From contig NZ_CANMDU010000004.1 of NCBI RefSeq assembly GCF_947496775.1, forward strand, positions 1 to 64,000: a stretch of 64,000 nt of DNA, given 5' to 3'. The position numbers were made by a program, and so were the translations under genes. The notes below the pieces were generated by a model. The model was not told the DNA's origin, did no database searches, and saw only the letters and a list, made by a program, of their open reading frames with translations. The stretch comes from an uncultured Maribacter sp. GTDB taxonomy: Bacteria > Bacteroidota > Bacteroidia > Flavobacteriales > Flavobacteriaceae. Of the stretch, positions 26,836 through 34,971 are shown piece by piece. The number at the start of each line of letters is the position of its first letter. Positions within the stretch are counted from its first letter, which is position 1.

Positions 26836-27558
26836 ATGCGTTTAAACCGTAAACATTTATCATTTATAATAACTGTTTTCTCCCTGTCTATCATGGTGTT
26901 AACATTATACAATGTACATTTGGGAAAAGAAAAAAACCAAGATGAATATGTTGTAGAAATGGTTATGCTAGATGATGAATTAGAAGCGCTAATAGAAGAA
27001 AAAGAAAAGCTAGAGGAAGAAGCAAAGACAGAGCCTATTAAAAGTCACTTAGCTTTTAATGAAACTGCTAAACCAAGTTACGGTGACCCAGAGCCCTTAA
27101 AAACTTTAGACGAGCTACTAGAAGAAAGAGAATTAACTAGTGATAGTGATGCTCCTTCAGACAATTCCGATTCGGAATATAATGCGCGAGTAAAAGAACT
27201 TGCAAAGAAAAGAGAAGAAAAAAAACAACTTCTTGGGGAAAGAGAAGCTCAAAAAGAAGAATTTACCAATAATCTAGCAGAACGAAGAACATCTGTTTCT
27301 TATTCCCTAGTGAAAAGAAATAATTATAAATTACCCCCTCCAATATATACTTGTATTGAAGGGGGTAAGGTGGTAATTAATATTCAAGTCAATGCTGTTG
27401 GTAATGTTACAGACGCCACTTTTAATTCAAAAAGTTCTACAACATCTAATGGTTGTTTGGTAGATAACGCCGTTACCTACGCGCTAAAAGCAAAATTTAA
27501 TAGCTCGGAAAAAGCATCTCAAAAAGGTACCATTACCTATATTTTCCAAGGAAAATAA
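26836..27558 (+). CDS. TonB-like coiled-coil envelope protein
   Basis: 240 residues: a short cytoplasmic start (MRLNRKH), one membrane helix (about 8-25), a highly charged Glu/Lys coiled coil (about 45-155), and a C-terminal domain of roughly 80 residues with YTCIEGGKVVINIQVNAVGNV and AKFNSSEKASQKGTITYIF. The latter resembles the C-terminal fold of energy-transducer TonB-family proteins. It lies 63 bp after truB and may end this operon. No ExbB/ExbD genes are close. A structural, rather than classical TonB, role is equally possible. Confidence 0.6.
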   Translation: MRLNRKHLSFIITVFSLSIMVLTLYNVHLGKEKNQDEYVVEMVMLDDELEALIEEKEKLEEEAKTEPIKSHLAFNETAKPSYGDPEPLKTLDELLEERELTSDSDAPSDNSDSEYNARVKELAKKREEKKQLLGEREAQKEEFTNNLAERRTSVSYSLVKRNNYKLPPPIYTCIEGGKVVINIQVNAVGNVTDATFNSKSSTTSNGCLVDNAVTYALKAKFNSSEKASQKGTITYIFQGK

Positions 27559-27575
27559 AAGAGTTTACCATTCTA

Positions 27576-28205
27576 TTATAAAGGAAGTAATTCTATTAAA
27601 TCCGCAAGTGTACTTTGCCCTTTATCTTTATTATACCAAACTTGTAAATCTTGCTTAAATTCAGGGGTTAGTCCTCCATGTTCTTTCTTAAAATCTTGAA
27701 CCATCTTGGTGGCAACTTTAGGCCTTGATCCCCACTCGTTTATAACTTCATTAGTTTCACTATCTACCATTATCAATTTAGGAATAGATAATGTTCCATT
27801 GCTTAAAAATTGATTCATTAACTCTAAATTTTGATCTCGTTGTACAACTCTAAAATCAATATTCTCATTCAACTCTGCCATCTTATTCATTACTGGCATT
27901 GTCTGAGCAGCATCTCCGCACCAACTTTCTGTAAGTACCAACCAAGTTACCTTTTTTTCTAAAGATTTTATCTTAAGAGCACTCTCATCACCAATTTTTA
28001 TTGTCTTATCTAAACGCTTCATACGTCTATCATTTAAGACTGTATACTCCGTAAGTGCTTCTGATTGGTTTGGACCTGTAGCTTTACCTTCTGCACTTAA
28101 AGACGTAACTAAAGCCCGATAATCTTGGTATGAGGTCGCTTTTCCTAAAGACTCCGTAATCAATTCTAACGTGGTCTTTTCTTTATTATCTTTTATTACT
28201 TCCAT
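27576..28205 (-). CDS. Thioredoxin-fold protein with a single active-site cysteine
   Basis: 209 residues. A helical N-terminal part is followed by a thioredoxin-like fold with LVLTESWCGDAAQTMPVM, FRVVQRDQNLELMN and the cis-proline segment STLSIPKLIMVD. The CxxC pair of redox thioredoxins is reduced to Cys-Gly-Asp-Ala, so disulfide exchange with a second Cys at this site is not possible. Such monothiol forms occur in a Bacteroidota/Firmicutes subfamily. It is cytoplasmic (no signal peptide). Function unknown. Confidence 0.78.
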   Translation of the reverse strand: MEVIKDNKEKTTLELITESLGKATSYQDYRALVTSLSAEGKATGPNQSEALTEYTVLNDRRMKRLDKTIKIGDESALKIKSLEKKVTWLVLTESWCGDAAQTMPVMNKMAELNENIDFRVVQRDQNLELMNQFLSNGTLSIPKLIMVDSETNEVINEWGSRPKVATKMVQDFKKEHGGLTPEFKQDLQVWYNKDKGQSTLADLIELLPL

Positions 28206-28321
28206 CTGAAATCAAATTTATGCAAATTTAGTTTTGGCATACTTCCCAAAAACTGATATTGATCATATTGGTAGTATAAACTTCATAAAACTTACATATC
28301 TTTATTTTTTAAAAAAGAGAG

Positions 28322-28885
28322 ATGGAAAAACACAAATGCGGTTGGTGTATAGGAGATGATTTGTATGAAGCTTATCATGATTTGGAATGGGGAGTTCCAG
28401 TAAAAGACGATCCTTCTTTATTTGAATTTTTGATTCTAGAAACATTTCAAGCAGGCCTAAGCTGGATAACAGTTTTAAAAAAGCGAGAAAATTTTAGAAA
28501 GGCTCTAGACCAATTCGATTATAAAATAATTGCCCAGTACAAACAACCCAAAATAGATTCTTTGTTACAAGATACCGGTATTATTAGAAACAAGCTTAAA
28601 GTTAATGCCACTGTATCTAATGCCAAAGCTTTTATGCTAGTACAAGAAGAATTTGGAAGCTTTGGTAAATATATCTGGAGTTTTGTTAATGACACTTCAA
28701 TAAAAAATAAATTTACAAACTATAAAGATGCTCCTGGAAAAACAGAATTATCAGACGAAATAAGTAAAGACTTAAAAAAAAGAGGTTTTAAATTTGTTGG
28801 CAGCACCGTTGTATATGCCTTTATGCAAGCAACAGGAATGGTAAACGATCATGAAATTAATTGTTTTAGGTATGATGAAGTGTAA
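28322..28885 (+). CDS. tag: DNA-3-methyladenine glycosylase I
   Basis: 187 residues, normal length. Removes 3-methyladenine from alkylated DNA. It begins MEKHKCGWCIGDDLYEAYHDLEWGVP, including the Cys and Trp of the Tag zinc/active-site signature. ETFQAGLSWITVLKKRENFRKA and the C-terminal GSTVVYAFMQATGMVNDHEINCFR (His and Cys zinc ligands) complete the family pattern. The next gene starts inside its 3' end. Confidence 0.96.
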   Translation: MEKHKCGWCIGDDLYEAYHDLEWGVPVKDDPSLFEFLILETFQAGLSWITVLKKRENFRKALDQFDYKIIAQYKQPKIDSLLQDTGIIRNKLKVNATVSNAKAFMLVQEEFGSFGKYIWSFVNDTSIKNKFTNYKDAPGKTELSDEISKDLKKRGFKFVGSTVVYAFMQATGMVNDHEINCFRYDEV

Positions 28886-29456
28886 TATACTACTGCTACT
28901 TGCTCTATTCCTATATGTTAACCCACTTGATGCGCAATTAAAATACGAGAAAGAACATAGAATTAGAAAAACGCAATTTCCAGAACATGCACTTATCTTT
29001 ATTCAAAAGAATATAACGAATGCCAAAAGGTTAAAATATTATAAAGAAATTGATGGTAGCAAAACCCAATTTGAGCTAAAGTTAAAAAAAGATAGATTAT
29101 GGTATAATATAGAATTTACAGAGGAAGGAAATTTTAAAAACATAGAAATAGAAATTCAAAATGTCGATGTTCTTGATGAAAGCTACACTCAAATAACAAC
29201 TTATTTAGAACAAAAATTCTCCTCTTATAAAATTAAGAAAATTAAACAGCAGTATAGTTCAGATCAGGAAGAGACTGAAATTTTAAATACCGCTTTTCAA
29301 AATCTTATTACACCGGAAATAAAATATAACCTAATTGTTCGTGGAAAGAAAGATAGCAACTCTTTTGAAGAGTTTAATATTTTATTCAACGCAAAGGGCA
29401 ACTATATTTCTTCGATAAAATCGCTTCCACCTAATTATGACCACACCCTGTATTAG
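28872..29456 (+). CDS. Exported protein with a PepSY-like pattern
   Basis: 194 residues from the ATG at 28872, giving a clean signal peptide (MMKCNILLLLALFLYVNPLDAQ). A longer in-frame start at 28851 reads into tag and spoils the signal peptide. The mature part has two similar halves (FELKLKKDRLWYNIEFTEEGNFKNIEI and YNLIVRGKKDSNSFEEFNILFNAKGNYISSI), a layout seen in PepSY-like periplasmic proteins of Bacteroidota. It overlaps tag by 14 bp and is probably translated with it. No further function can be assigned. Confidence 0.6.
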   Translation: MMKCNILLLLALFLYVNPLDAQLKYEKEHRIRKTQFPEHALIFIQKNITNAKRLKYYKEIDGSKTQFELKLKKDRLWYNIEFTEEGNFKNIEIEIQNVDVLDESYTQITTYLEQKFSSYKIKKIKQQYSSDQEETEILNTAFQNLITPEIKYNLIVRGKKDSNSFEEFNILFNAKGNYISSIKSLPPNYDHTLY

Positions 29457-29574
29457 ATTATTAAAATGAGCTAAAATGGTGAAAATTATAGTTTTATCTA
29501 TGAGAATTAACCAAAATATTGCTCTTAAAAAGCAATAAATAAGCACCCAGTTTATATTCTTTGCATTTACCTTC

Positions 29575-30207
29575 TTAATCTTTTAAATACTCTAAAAAAT
29601 CTATTCTTTTTATTTCTCTTGCACCTAAACTTTCTAAATGAGGTGTATACATTTGACAGTCTATAAGTTTATATCTGTTTTCTTGTGCTAGTTTAATAAA
29701 AGCATATTTAGAGGCATTACTAACGTTACTAAACATACTCTCTCCACAAAAAACGGTTCCCAAATCTATACCATACAATCCTCCAACCAGTTCTTCATTT
29801 TCCCATACCTCATAAGAAACCGCTTTTCCCAATTCATGAAGTTTTACATAAGCATTTATCATACTTTCTGTAATCCAAGTATCTTCTTGCCCATTTCTTT
29901 TAACTGTAGCACATTTGATTAAAACATCTTTAAAACAATAGTTTTTTGTCAACTTAAATTGGTTTGCTTTAAAAACCTTACGCATACTTTTAGAAATTTT
30001 TACCTCCTCAGGAAAAAGAACCATTCTAGGATTTGGGCTCCACCAAAGAATTTGAGAACCTTCATTAAACCAAGGAAAAATACCTGACTTATAAGCTAAG
30101 AGTAAGCGCTCTGGTAACAAATCCCCTCCTACAGCTAATAAACCCTCATTATTGGCATTTTCTACTGACGGAAAAAATAAATCCTCGTTTAAAAAATATA
30201 TAGACAC
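29575..30207 (-). CDS. aat: Leucyl/phenylalanyl-tRNA-protein transferase
   Basis: 210 residues, normal length. It adds Leu or Phe from aminoacyl-tRNA to N-terminal Arg or Lys of proteins, marking them for ClpAP degradation. Family phrases: GLLAVGGDLLPERLLLAYKSGIFPWF, WWSPNPRMVL, TWITESMINAYVKLHELGKAVSYEVW, GGLYGIDLGTVFCGESMFS and DCQMYTPHLESLGA. It is cytoplasmic. Confidence 0.96.
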   Translation of the reverse strand: MSIYFLNEDLFFPSVENANNEGLLAVGGDLLPERLLLAYKSGIFPWFNEGSQILWWSPNPRMVLFPEEVKISKSMRKVFKANQFKLTKNYCFKDVLIKCATVKRNGQEDTWITESMINAYVKLHELGKAVSYEVWENEELVGGLYGIDLGTVFCGESMFSNVSNASKYAFIKLAQENRYKLIDCQMYTPHLESLGAREIKRIDFLEYLKD

Positions 30208-30243
30208 TTTTTACTTCTAAATTAACATGTATTGACTAAAACT

Positions 30244-30277
30244 AAAAAACCTCCCTAAATGCAATCTAGGAAGGTTT
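30244..30277 (-). terminator. Terminator of the DUF3127 gene
   Basis: On the minus strand AACCTTCCTA and TAGGGAGGTT pair around a loop of about 8 bases and are followed by a T run. It sits between the DUF3127 stop and the aat start. Confidence 0.85.
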
Positions 30278-30298
30278 ATATATTATACAAAGTATACC

Positions 30299-30676
30299 TT
30301 AAAAAGGTAAATCATCGTGATCTTCTTCCTTTAAATTATCTGCTGGCTCAAAAGCATCCATTGGAGGTACTGGTGGTATATTAGGATTTGCTGCCTCTGA
30401 TTGTAAGCTTTCTAATCTCCATCCTTGAATAGAGTTAAAGTATTTTACTTCTCCTTGAGGGTTTGTCCACTCTCTTCCCCTTAAATTAATACTTACTTTA
30501 ACATCCTGACCAACTGCATGGTTGTTCAATAAATCGCATTTATCCTGTACAAACTCAATCATTATACTTTGTGGATATTGCTCGTCTGTTGTAACTACTA
30601 ATTCTCTCTTTCTAAAACCGTTATTTCCAAATGTTGCAGTTTCACCAATTAGTTTAATCTTTCCTTGTACTTCCAT
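30299..30676 (-). CDS. DUF3127 small protein (single-strand-binding-like fold)
   Basis: 125 residues. A compact beta-rich region, then a Pro-rich acidic tail ending in DHDDLPF. The sequence GKIKLIGETATFGNNGFRKRELVVTT and WTNPQGEVKYFNSIQGWRLE matches DUF3127. The acidic DDLPF tail is strikingly like that of bacterial SSB (compare the ssb gene at 52797, EDDLPF), suggesting an OB-fold protein that may contact SSB partners. It has no known activity. Confidence 0.8.
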   Translation of the reverse strand: MEVQGKIKLIGETATFGNNGFRKRELVVTTDEQYPQSIMIEFVQDKCDLLNNHAVGQDVKVSINLRGREWTNPQGEVKYFNSIQGWRLESLQSEAANPNIPPVPPMDAFEPADNLKEEDHDDLPF

Positions 30677-30886
30677 GTTCTCTTAATTTGCTGTACTTAC
30701 TTTTTTCTTTAAAAGTGATTTCTTTAATTATTTTCCTTTCTACGTCTTTATAGGATTCTTGTAATAAAGCCTAAGATATAGAATTACAAATGTATGAAAA
30801 TTGTATCCTATATAAAACCATAGAATAAACCCTAATTCCTATATTATTTCAATTTGTGGTATCTTTAAAGCTAGAAATCATGTTAC

Positions 30887-32038
30887 ATGAATTTTAATTC
30901 CAGCAGAAAAACTTATAATCTTATTTTATTAGCAATAGCCTTTGGTATTGTAAGTCTTATATTATGGAATACTAACAGTTTTTTTAAAAAATTTAAGGAA
31001 GAAGAACGCCTAAAAATGGAAATATGGGCTACAGCCCAATCTGAATTACTACAATCGTCTGAAGATATGGATTTGGGAAATCTTACCATTAAAGTTCTCC
31101 AAAATAATTCTTCTTCCCCTATGATTTTAAAAAACAAAGATGGTTCTATTCGTGTAAATAATATGTCGGCCAAAAAAGCAAAAGACAGTATTTACATTAA
31201 AAACAAAATAATTCAATTTAAAAATGAAAACACTCCTATTTCTATTGACCAACAAGGGGAGCATTTAGCTACCTTATATTATGGGAACTCCGAGGTTTTA
31301 AATAAATTAAAATACTATCCTGTTGCACTACTCCTTATTATTATTCTGTTTGCTACTGTAATATTTTTCTTTTTTAAGACTAACAAAGTGTCAGAACAAA
31401 ATAAGCTTTGGGCTGGTATGGCTAAAGAAACTGCTCACCAAATTGGAACTCCTCTTTCTTCTTTACTAGGCTGGAATGAGCTTTTAAAAACAGAAAATAT
31501 AAACCCCGATATTACAAAAGAAATAGAGAAAGACATTGCAAGACTAGAAACTATTACAGATAGATTTTCTAAAATAGGCTCTCTTCCTAAACTAAATGAA
31601 ACCGATATAGTACAAGAAACTAAAGACGCTTATGAGTATTTAAAAAGAAGGAGCTCCAAGCTTATTCATTTTTCTTTTACTTCTAAAGTAGCAGCCTTTC
31701 CTATAATGCTAAATAGTTCTTTGTATAATTGGACTATCGAAAACTTAGTAAAAAATGGCATTGATGCCATGAAAGGTAAAGGTTCAATTGCCATAGAAAT
31801 TGTTCCTGATGGTAAATACGTAAACATATTAATTGCGGATACCGGATCAGGAATTGCGAAAAATAGATTCCAAACCATATTTAATCCTGGGGTAACCACA
31901 AAAAAAAGAGGATGGGGCCTTGGTCTTTCTTTAGTAAAAAGAATTGTAGAAGAATACCATAATGGAAAAATTAAAGTACTTTCGTCTGGCAAAGAAGGTA
32001 CTATAATGCAAATATCTTTAAAAGTAAAAAAAGAGTAA
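30887..32038 (+). CDS. Sensor histidine kinase
   Basis: 383 residues. One N-terminal membrane helix (11-27), a periplasmic domain of about 115 residues, a second helix (145-163), then a HisKA-like helix with the phospho-acceptor His184 (ETAHQIGTPLSSLLGW) and a complete HATPase domain: N box ENLVKNGIDAM, G1 ADTGSGI, G2 RGWGLGLSLVK. No HAMP domain is seen. There is no response regulator next to it, so it is an orphan kinase here. Its stop overlaps the next start (TAATG), coupling it to a zinc-ribbon membrane protein. Confidence 0.9.
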   Translation: MNFNSSRKTYNLILLAIAFGIVSLILWNTNSFFKKFKEEERLKMEIWATAQSELLQSSEDMDLGNLTIKVLQNNSSSPMILKNKDGSIRVNNMSAKKAKDSIYIKNKIIQFKNENTPISIDQQGEHLATLYYGNSEVLNKLKYYPVALLLIIILFATVIFFFFKTNKVSEQNKLWAGMAKETAHQIGTPLSSLLGWNELLKTENINPDITKEIEKDIARLETITDRFSKIGSLPKLNETDIVQETKDAYEYLKRRSSKLIHFSFTSKVAAFPIMLNSSLYNWTIENLVKNGIDAMKGKGSIAIEIVPDGKYVNILIADTGSGIAKNRFQTIFNPGVTTKKRGWGLGLSLVKRIVEEYHNGKIKVLSSGKEGTIMQISLKVKKE

Positions 32039-32394
32039 TGGCTGAAATAAAACTAGTGGTTATAAAAGAAGCCGATATAACCAATAATTGTCCGGAGTGT
32101 TTTAATCAAGATTTAAAACTTTCGTTTTATCAAAAACACAGTTATGGAAAATTTGTACACAAAACCACCAATGAGATTACACATAAACTTACTTGTAATA
32201 CCTGTAATTCTGATATTTATCCTGTAAAATGGACCGATGATATTGAACGCATTTTTGAATACTACCAAAAAATGGCAATCCCGGAAAAAAAATCAGTAAA
32301 ATACACCTCTTTGTTTTATATTTTACTCCTTTTTACAATTGCCCTTATTGGTATTGGGATATACCTATTAACTTCTGGTATTATACAATTTTAG
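32038..32394 (+). CDS. Zinc-ribbon-like protein with a C-terminal membrane anchor
   Basis: 118 residues. Two CPxC-like pairs (Cys18/Cys21 in NCPECF and Cys53/Cys56 in CNTCN) are spaced like a zinc ribbon. A single hydrophobic segment (about 91-115) ends the protein. It overlaps the histidine kinase stop by one base and so is probably translated from the same mRNA. It lacks a recognisable signalling domain. A regulator of the kinase is an inference. Its last 14 bp overlap the convergent HIT gene. Confidence 0.7.
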   Translation: MAEIKLVVIKEADITNNCPECFNQDLKLSFYQKHSYGKFVHKTTNEITHKLTCNTCNSDIYPVKWTDDIERIFEYYQKMAIPEKKSVKYTSLFYILLLFTIALIGIGIYLLTSGIIQF

Positions 32395-32773
32395 AGCGAA
32401 TTTTAGCTGCAATAGCCTCAAACTCTTCAGCATTTAATTTTACTTTATTTTGAAAAGTTGCTTCTGCCATTTCATTCAATGGAATAAGGTGCACATGTGC
32501 ATGCGGCACTTCTAAACCTATTACGGTAATACCTACTCTTTTACAATCTAAAGCAGATTCTATGGCTTTCCCTATTTTTCTAGAAAATGCCATTAAACCC
32601 ATATAGGTATCCTCATCTAAATCCATAATTTTATCTACTTCCTTTTTAGGAATACATAAAGTATGCCCTTCGGCATTAGGATTAATGTCTAGAAAAGCAA
32701 AAAAGTTTTCATCTTCTGCAATTTTATAAGATGGAATTTCACCATTAATAATTTTAGTAAAAATAGTTGGCAT
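32381..32773 (-). CDS. HIT-family nucleotide hydrolase
   Basis: 130 residues. It contains the histidine triad HAHVH at 91-95 (PHAHVHLIP), and the nucleotide-binding segment AFLDINPNAEGHTLCIPKKE. HIT proteins cleave phosphoramidate or dinucleoside polyphosphate bonds. The subfamily resembles HinT-like housekeeping enzymes. It is downstream of greA in the same direction, behind a greA terminator. Confidence 0.93.
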   Translation of the reverse strand: MPTIFTKIINGEIPSYKIAEDENFFAFLDINPNAEGHTLCIPKKEVDKIMDLDEDTYMGLMAFSRKIGKAIESALDCKRVGITVIGLEVPHAHVHLIPLNEMAEATFQNKVKLNAEEFEAIAAKIRSKIV

Positions 32774-32802
32774 AGTGTAATTGGTTTAACTAGAAATAAA
32801 AA

Positions 32803-32829
32803 AATCCCATTAGATATTCTAACGGGATT
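32803..32829 (-). terminator. Terminator of greA
   Basis: On the minus strand AATCCCGTTAGA and TCTAATGGGATT pair with one mismatch, followed by seven Ts. Confidence 0.85.
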
Positions 32830-32851
32830 AAATATAAAAATTTATACTTTA

Positions 32852-33328
32852 CTATTCTCTAGTAATTTCTAAAATATCAAACTTTAAAGTTCCATTTGGA
32901 ACTGTAATTTCAGCAACATCACCAACTTCTTTACCAAGTAAACCTTTTCCAATTGGCGAACTAACAGAAATTTTTCCTGTTTTTAAATCTGCTTCACTCT
33001 CCGCAACTAAAGTGTATTTCATTTCCAGACCATTAGTTTGGTTCTTTAATTTTACTGTGGATAAAACCAAAACCTTTGAAGTATCTAATTGCGATTCATC
33101 TATTAATCTTGCATTTGCTAAAACAGCTTCCATTTTAGAAATTTTCATTTCTAATAAACCTTGTGCTTCTTTAGCAGCATCATACTCTGCATTTTCTGAT
33201 AAATCTCCTTTATCTCTAGCTTCTGCAATTGCTTGTGATGCTTTTGGTCTTTCTATATCTCTTAATTGGTTTAACTCGTCTTTTAAGTTCTTTAACCCTT
33301 CAGCTGTATAGTAGGATACGTTACTCAT
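32852..33328 (-). CDS. greA: Transcript-cleavage factor GreA
   Basis: 158 residues, normal length. The N-terminal coiled coil carries the tip motif EARDKGDLSENAEYDAAKEAQG, whose acidic residues reach the RNA polymerase active site to rescue backtracked complexes. The C-terminal FKBP-like domain ends with SPIGKGLLGKEVGDVAEI. It has a -7 box TATATTTG at 33411-33404 on the minus strand and a terminator behind it. Confidence 0.96.
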   Translation of the reverse strand: MSNVSYYTAEGLKNLKDELNQLRDIERPKASQAIAEARDKGDLSENAEYDAAKEAQGLLEMKISKMEAVLANARLIDESQLDTSKVLVLSTVKLKNQTNGLEMKYTLVAESEADLKTGKISVSSPIGKGLLGKEVGDVAEITVPNGTLKFDILEITRE

Positions 33329-33403
33329 AACTCTTTATTTAATAAATCAGAAAATCCTCTACTTGTACCGCATGCAAACGGGTTTTTTAGCGAGGATTTA
33401 ACG

Positions 33404-33411
33404 CAAATATA
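33404..33411 (-). promoter_or_regulatory. -7 box (TATATTTG) of greA
   Basis: Exact TAnnTTTG on the minus strand, 76 bp upstream of the greA start codon. Confidence 0.55.
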
Positions 33412-33459
33412 CATATTTTTTGCTCACTTTTGTATAAGTTTTCTTAACCACGCTATAGT

Positions 33460-33897
33460 ATGAAACGTTTTTTAAGTTTTTTTTTAATTGTTATTTTGTT
33501 TTCTTGTGAATCTGATAGAACTAATAGAAATCCGTATTTACAAGAAATAGGATTCCGTTATGAGATTAACTTAAACCTACCTTTATATAGTCCCCTAACC
33601 AATACTGGAAACACAGTGTATATTAGTGCAAAAGGTGTGGGTACCAGAGGAGCCTTTATTATTAATTCTGGTTTTAATCAATTTCGAGTTTTTGAAGCAA
33701 GTTGCCCAAACCATGCTCCTAATGAATGCTCTACTATGGTATTAAATGGACAAGTAGCTACTTGTTCTTGCGAAGATTACGAATATAGCTTATTTACAGG
33801 ACAACAATTAAATAGACCTGACGATGGCAGCCGTTATTATAATATGCTAGAATACCACGCTTCTTTTAGTGGAAATACAGTGATAATTTCTAATTAA
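33460..33897 (+). CDS. Rieske-like lipoprotein with incomplete iron-sulfur ligands
   Basis: 145 residues. Lipoprotein signal peptide (lipobox LFSC, Cys16). The C-terminal half has a Rieske-like layout: SCPNHAPNECS then ATCSCEDYEYSLFTGQQL. In true Rieske proteins the ligands are C-x-H and C-x-x-H. Here the first pair is C-x-x-H and the second His is replaced (CSCED), so a 2Fe-2S cluster is unlikely in canonical form. The protein is probably a lipid-anchored periplasmic or surface protein of unknown role, divergent from greA. Confidence 0.65.
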   Translation: MKRFLSFFLIVILFSCESDRTNRNPYLQEIGFRYEINLNLPLYSPLTNTGNTVYISAKGVGTRGAFIINSGFNQFRVFEASCPNHAPNECSTMVLNGQVATCSCEDYEYSLFTGQQLNRPDDGSRYYNMLEYHASFSGNTVIISN

Positions 33898-33903
33898 AAT
33901 ATA

Positions 33904-34878
33904 TTAAATATTCCCTAAGATTTTATCCATAACCCAACTACAATGCAATCCTGATTTGCCTTGAGAAGGGTGTTTTGTATTTTCTAATAAATGTTTACGA
34001 ATATTAGCAACATGAAATTCTTGAATATGCTTAGGGTTGCCAATAAACAACTTTTTTTCTCCTATTGTATTATATAATTCTACTTCGGTTTCTCCGAAAA
34101 CAGAAAAAACAACTTTCCCCTTACTTCCAATTATTTCTACTTTATCTTCTCTTTGATAGCTTCCAAAATTCCAACTGCCCTCTCCAGTAATTCCATTTTT
34201 ATGTATCCATGAGGCCGTAATAGCATCTTTAGCAGCATACAATCCTTGTTGGTTTACTGCAATGCCTTTAACTTCTTTAAAATCTCCTAACAAAAAAGAA
34301 AAAAGATCCAAACCATGGCTGGCTAAATCATCAAAATAACCCCCTGGAGCAATTGCAGCATCTGTTCGCCAATTATAAACTCCACTTTTATCTATATCTG
34401 ATGGGGCTTTGCTTAAATACCAACGAATATGACGAATCTCTCCTATTTCCTTAGTGTCTAACCACTCCTTAACCTTTAAAAACCTAGGCAACGACCTTCT
34501 ATAATAAGCTATAAACAAAGGCACTTCTTTTTCTTTAAAAGCATTATAAATAGCCATACTATCTTTGTAAGAAGGTGCCATAGGTTTTTCTATGCAACAT
34601 GGTTTACCTGCATCTGCAACTTTTAAGGCATAATACTTATGTGTATCTGGAGGTGTTGCAATATAAACAGCATCTACTTCATTATCTAAAATTAACTCGT
34701 CCGCATTAGTATAATATTTAGAAACATTATGTCTTTTAGCATAATCAGCTGCTTTTTCTGTATCTCTACGCATTACCGCAAACAGTTCAAAATTGGGAGT
34801 ATTTTTATAAGCAGGACCACTTTTTACTTCTGTTACTGCACCACAACCAATAATTCCCCAACGAATATTTTTTTTCAT
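33904..34878 (-). CDS. Gfo/Idh/MocA family oxidoreductase
   Basis: 324 residues from the ATG at 34878 (MKKNIRWGIIGCGAV). The longer in-frame ATG at 34911 adds an atypical extension. The Rossmann loop is GIIGCGAVTE. CCIEKPMAPS carries the catalytic Lys of the EKP motif, and YYRRSLPRF and APGGYFDDLASHGLDLF (conserved His) complete the active site. The family oxidises or reduces sugars and related compounds with NAD(P). The substrate cannot be deduced. It lies just behind the terminator of the upstream TonB receptor gene. Confidence 0.9.
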   Translation of the reverse strand: MKKNIRWGIIGCGAVTEVKSGPAYKNTPNFELFAVMRRDTEKAADYAKRHNVSKYYTNADELILDNEVDAVYIATPPDTHKYYALKVADAGKPCCIEKPMAPSYKDSMAIYNAFKEKEVPLFIAYYRRSLPRFLKVKEWLDTKEIGEIRHIRWYLSKAPSDIDKSGVYNWRTDAAIAPGGYFDDLASHGLDLFSFLLGDFKEVKGIAVNQQGLYAAKDAITASWIHKNGITGEGSWNFGSYQREDKVEIIGSKGKVVFSVFGETEVELYNTIGEKKLFIGNPKHIQEFHVANIRKHLLENTKHPSQGKSGLHCSWVMDKILGNI

Positions 34879-34917
34879 AATGAACCGATTTGTATAAATA
34901 CCATTAAACAAAAATAG

Positions 34918-34956
34918 AAAAGGGAGACTTCTTTCTACAAAGAATCTCCCTTTTTA
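34918..34956 (-). terminator. Terminator of the TPP-controlled TonB receptor gene
   Basis: On the minus strand AAAGGGAGATTCTTT and AAAGAAGTCTCCCTTT pair with one bulge around a four-base loop, followed by TTTTC. Confidence 0.85.
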
Positions 34957-34971
34957 AATAAACACTTATTT

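Noticed and set aside
28851-28871. Longer start of the PepSY-like protein overlapping tag
   Set aside because: The extension breaks the signal peptide and overlaps tag in another frame; the ATG at 28872 is better.
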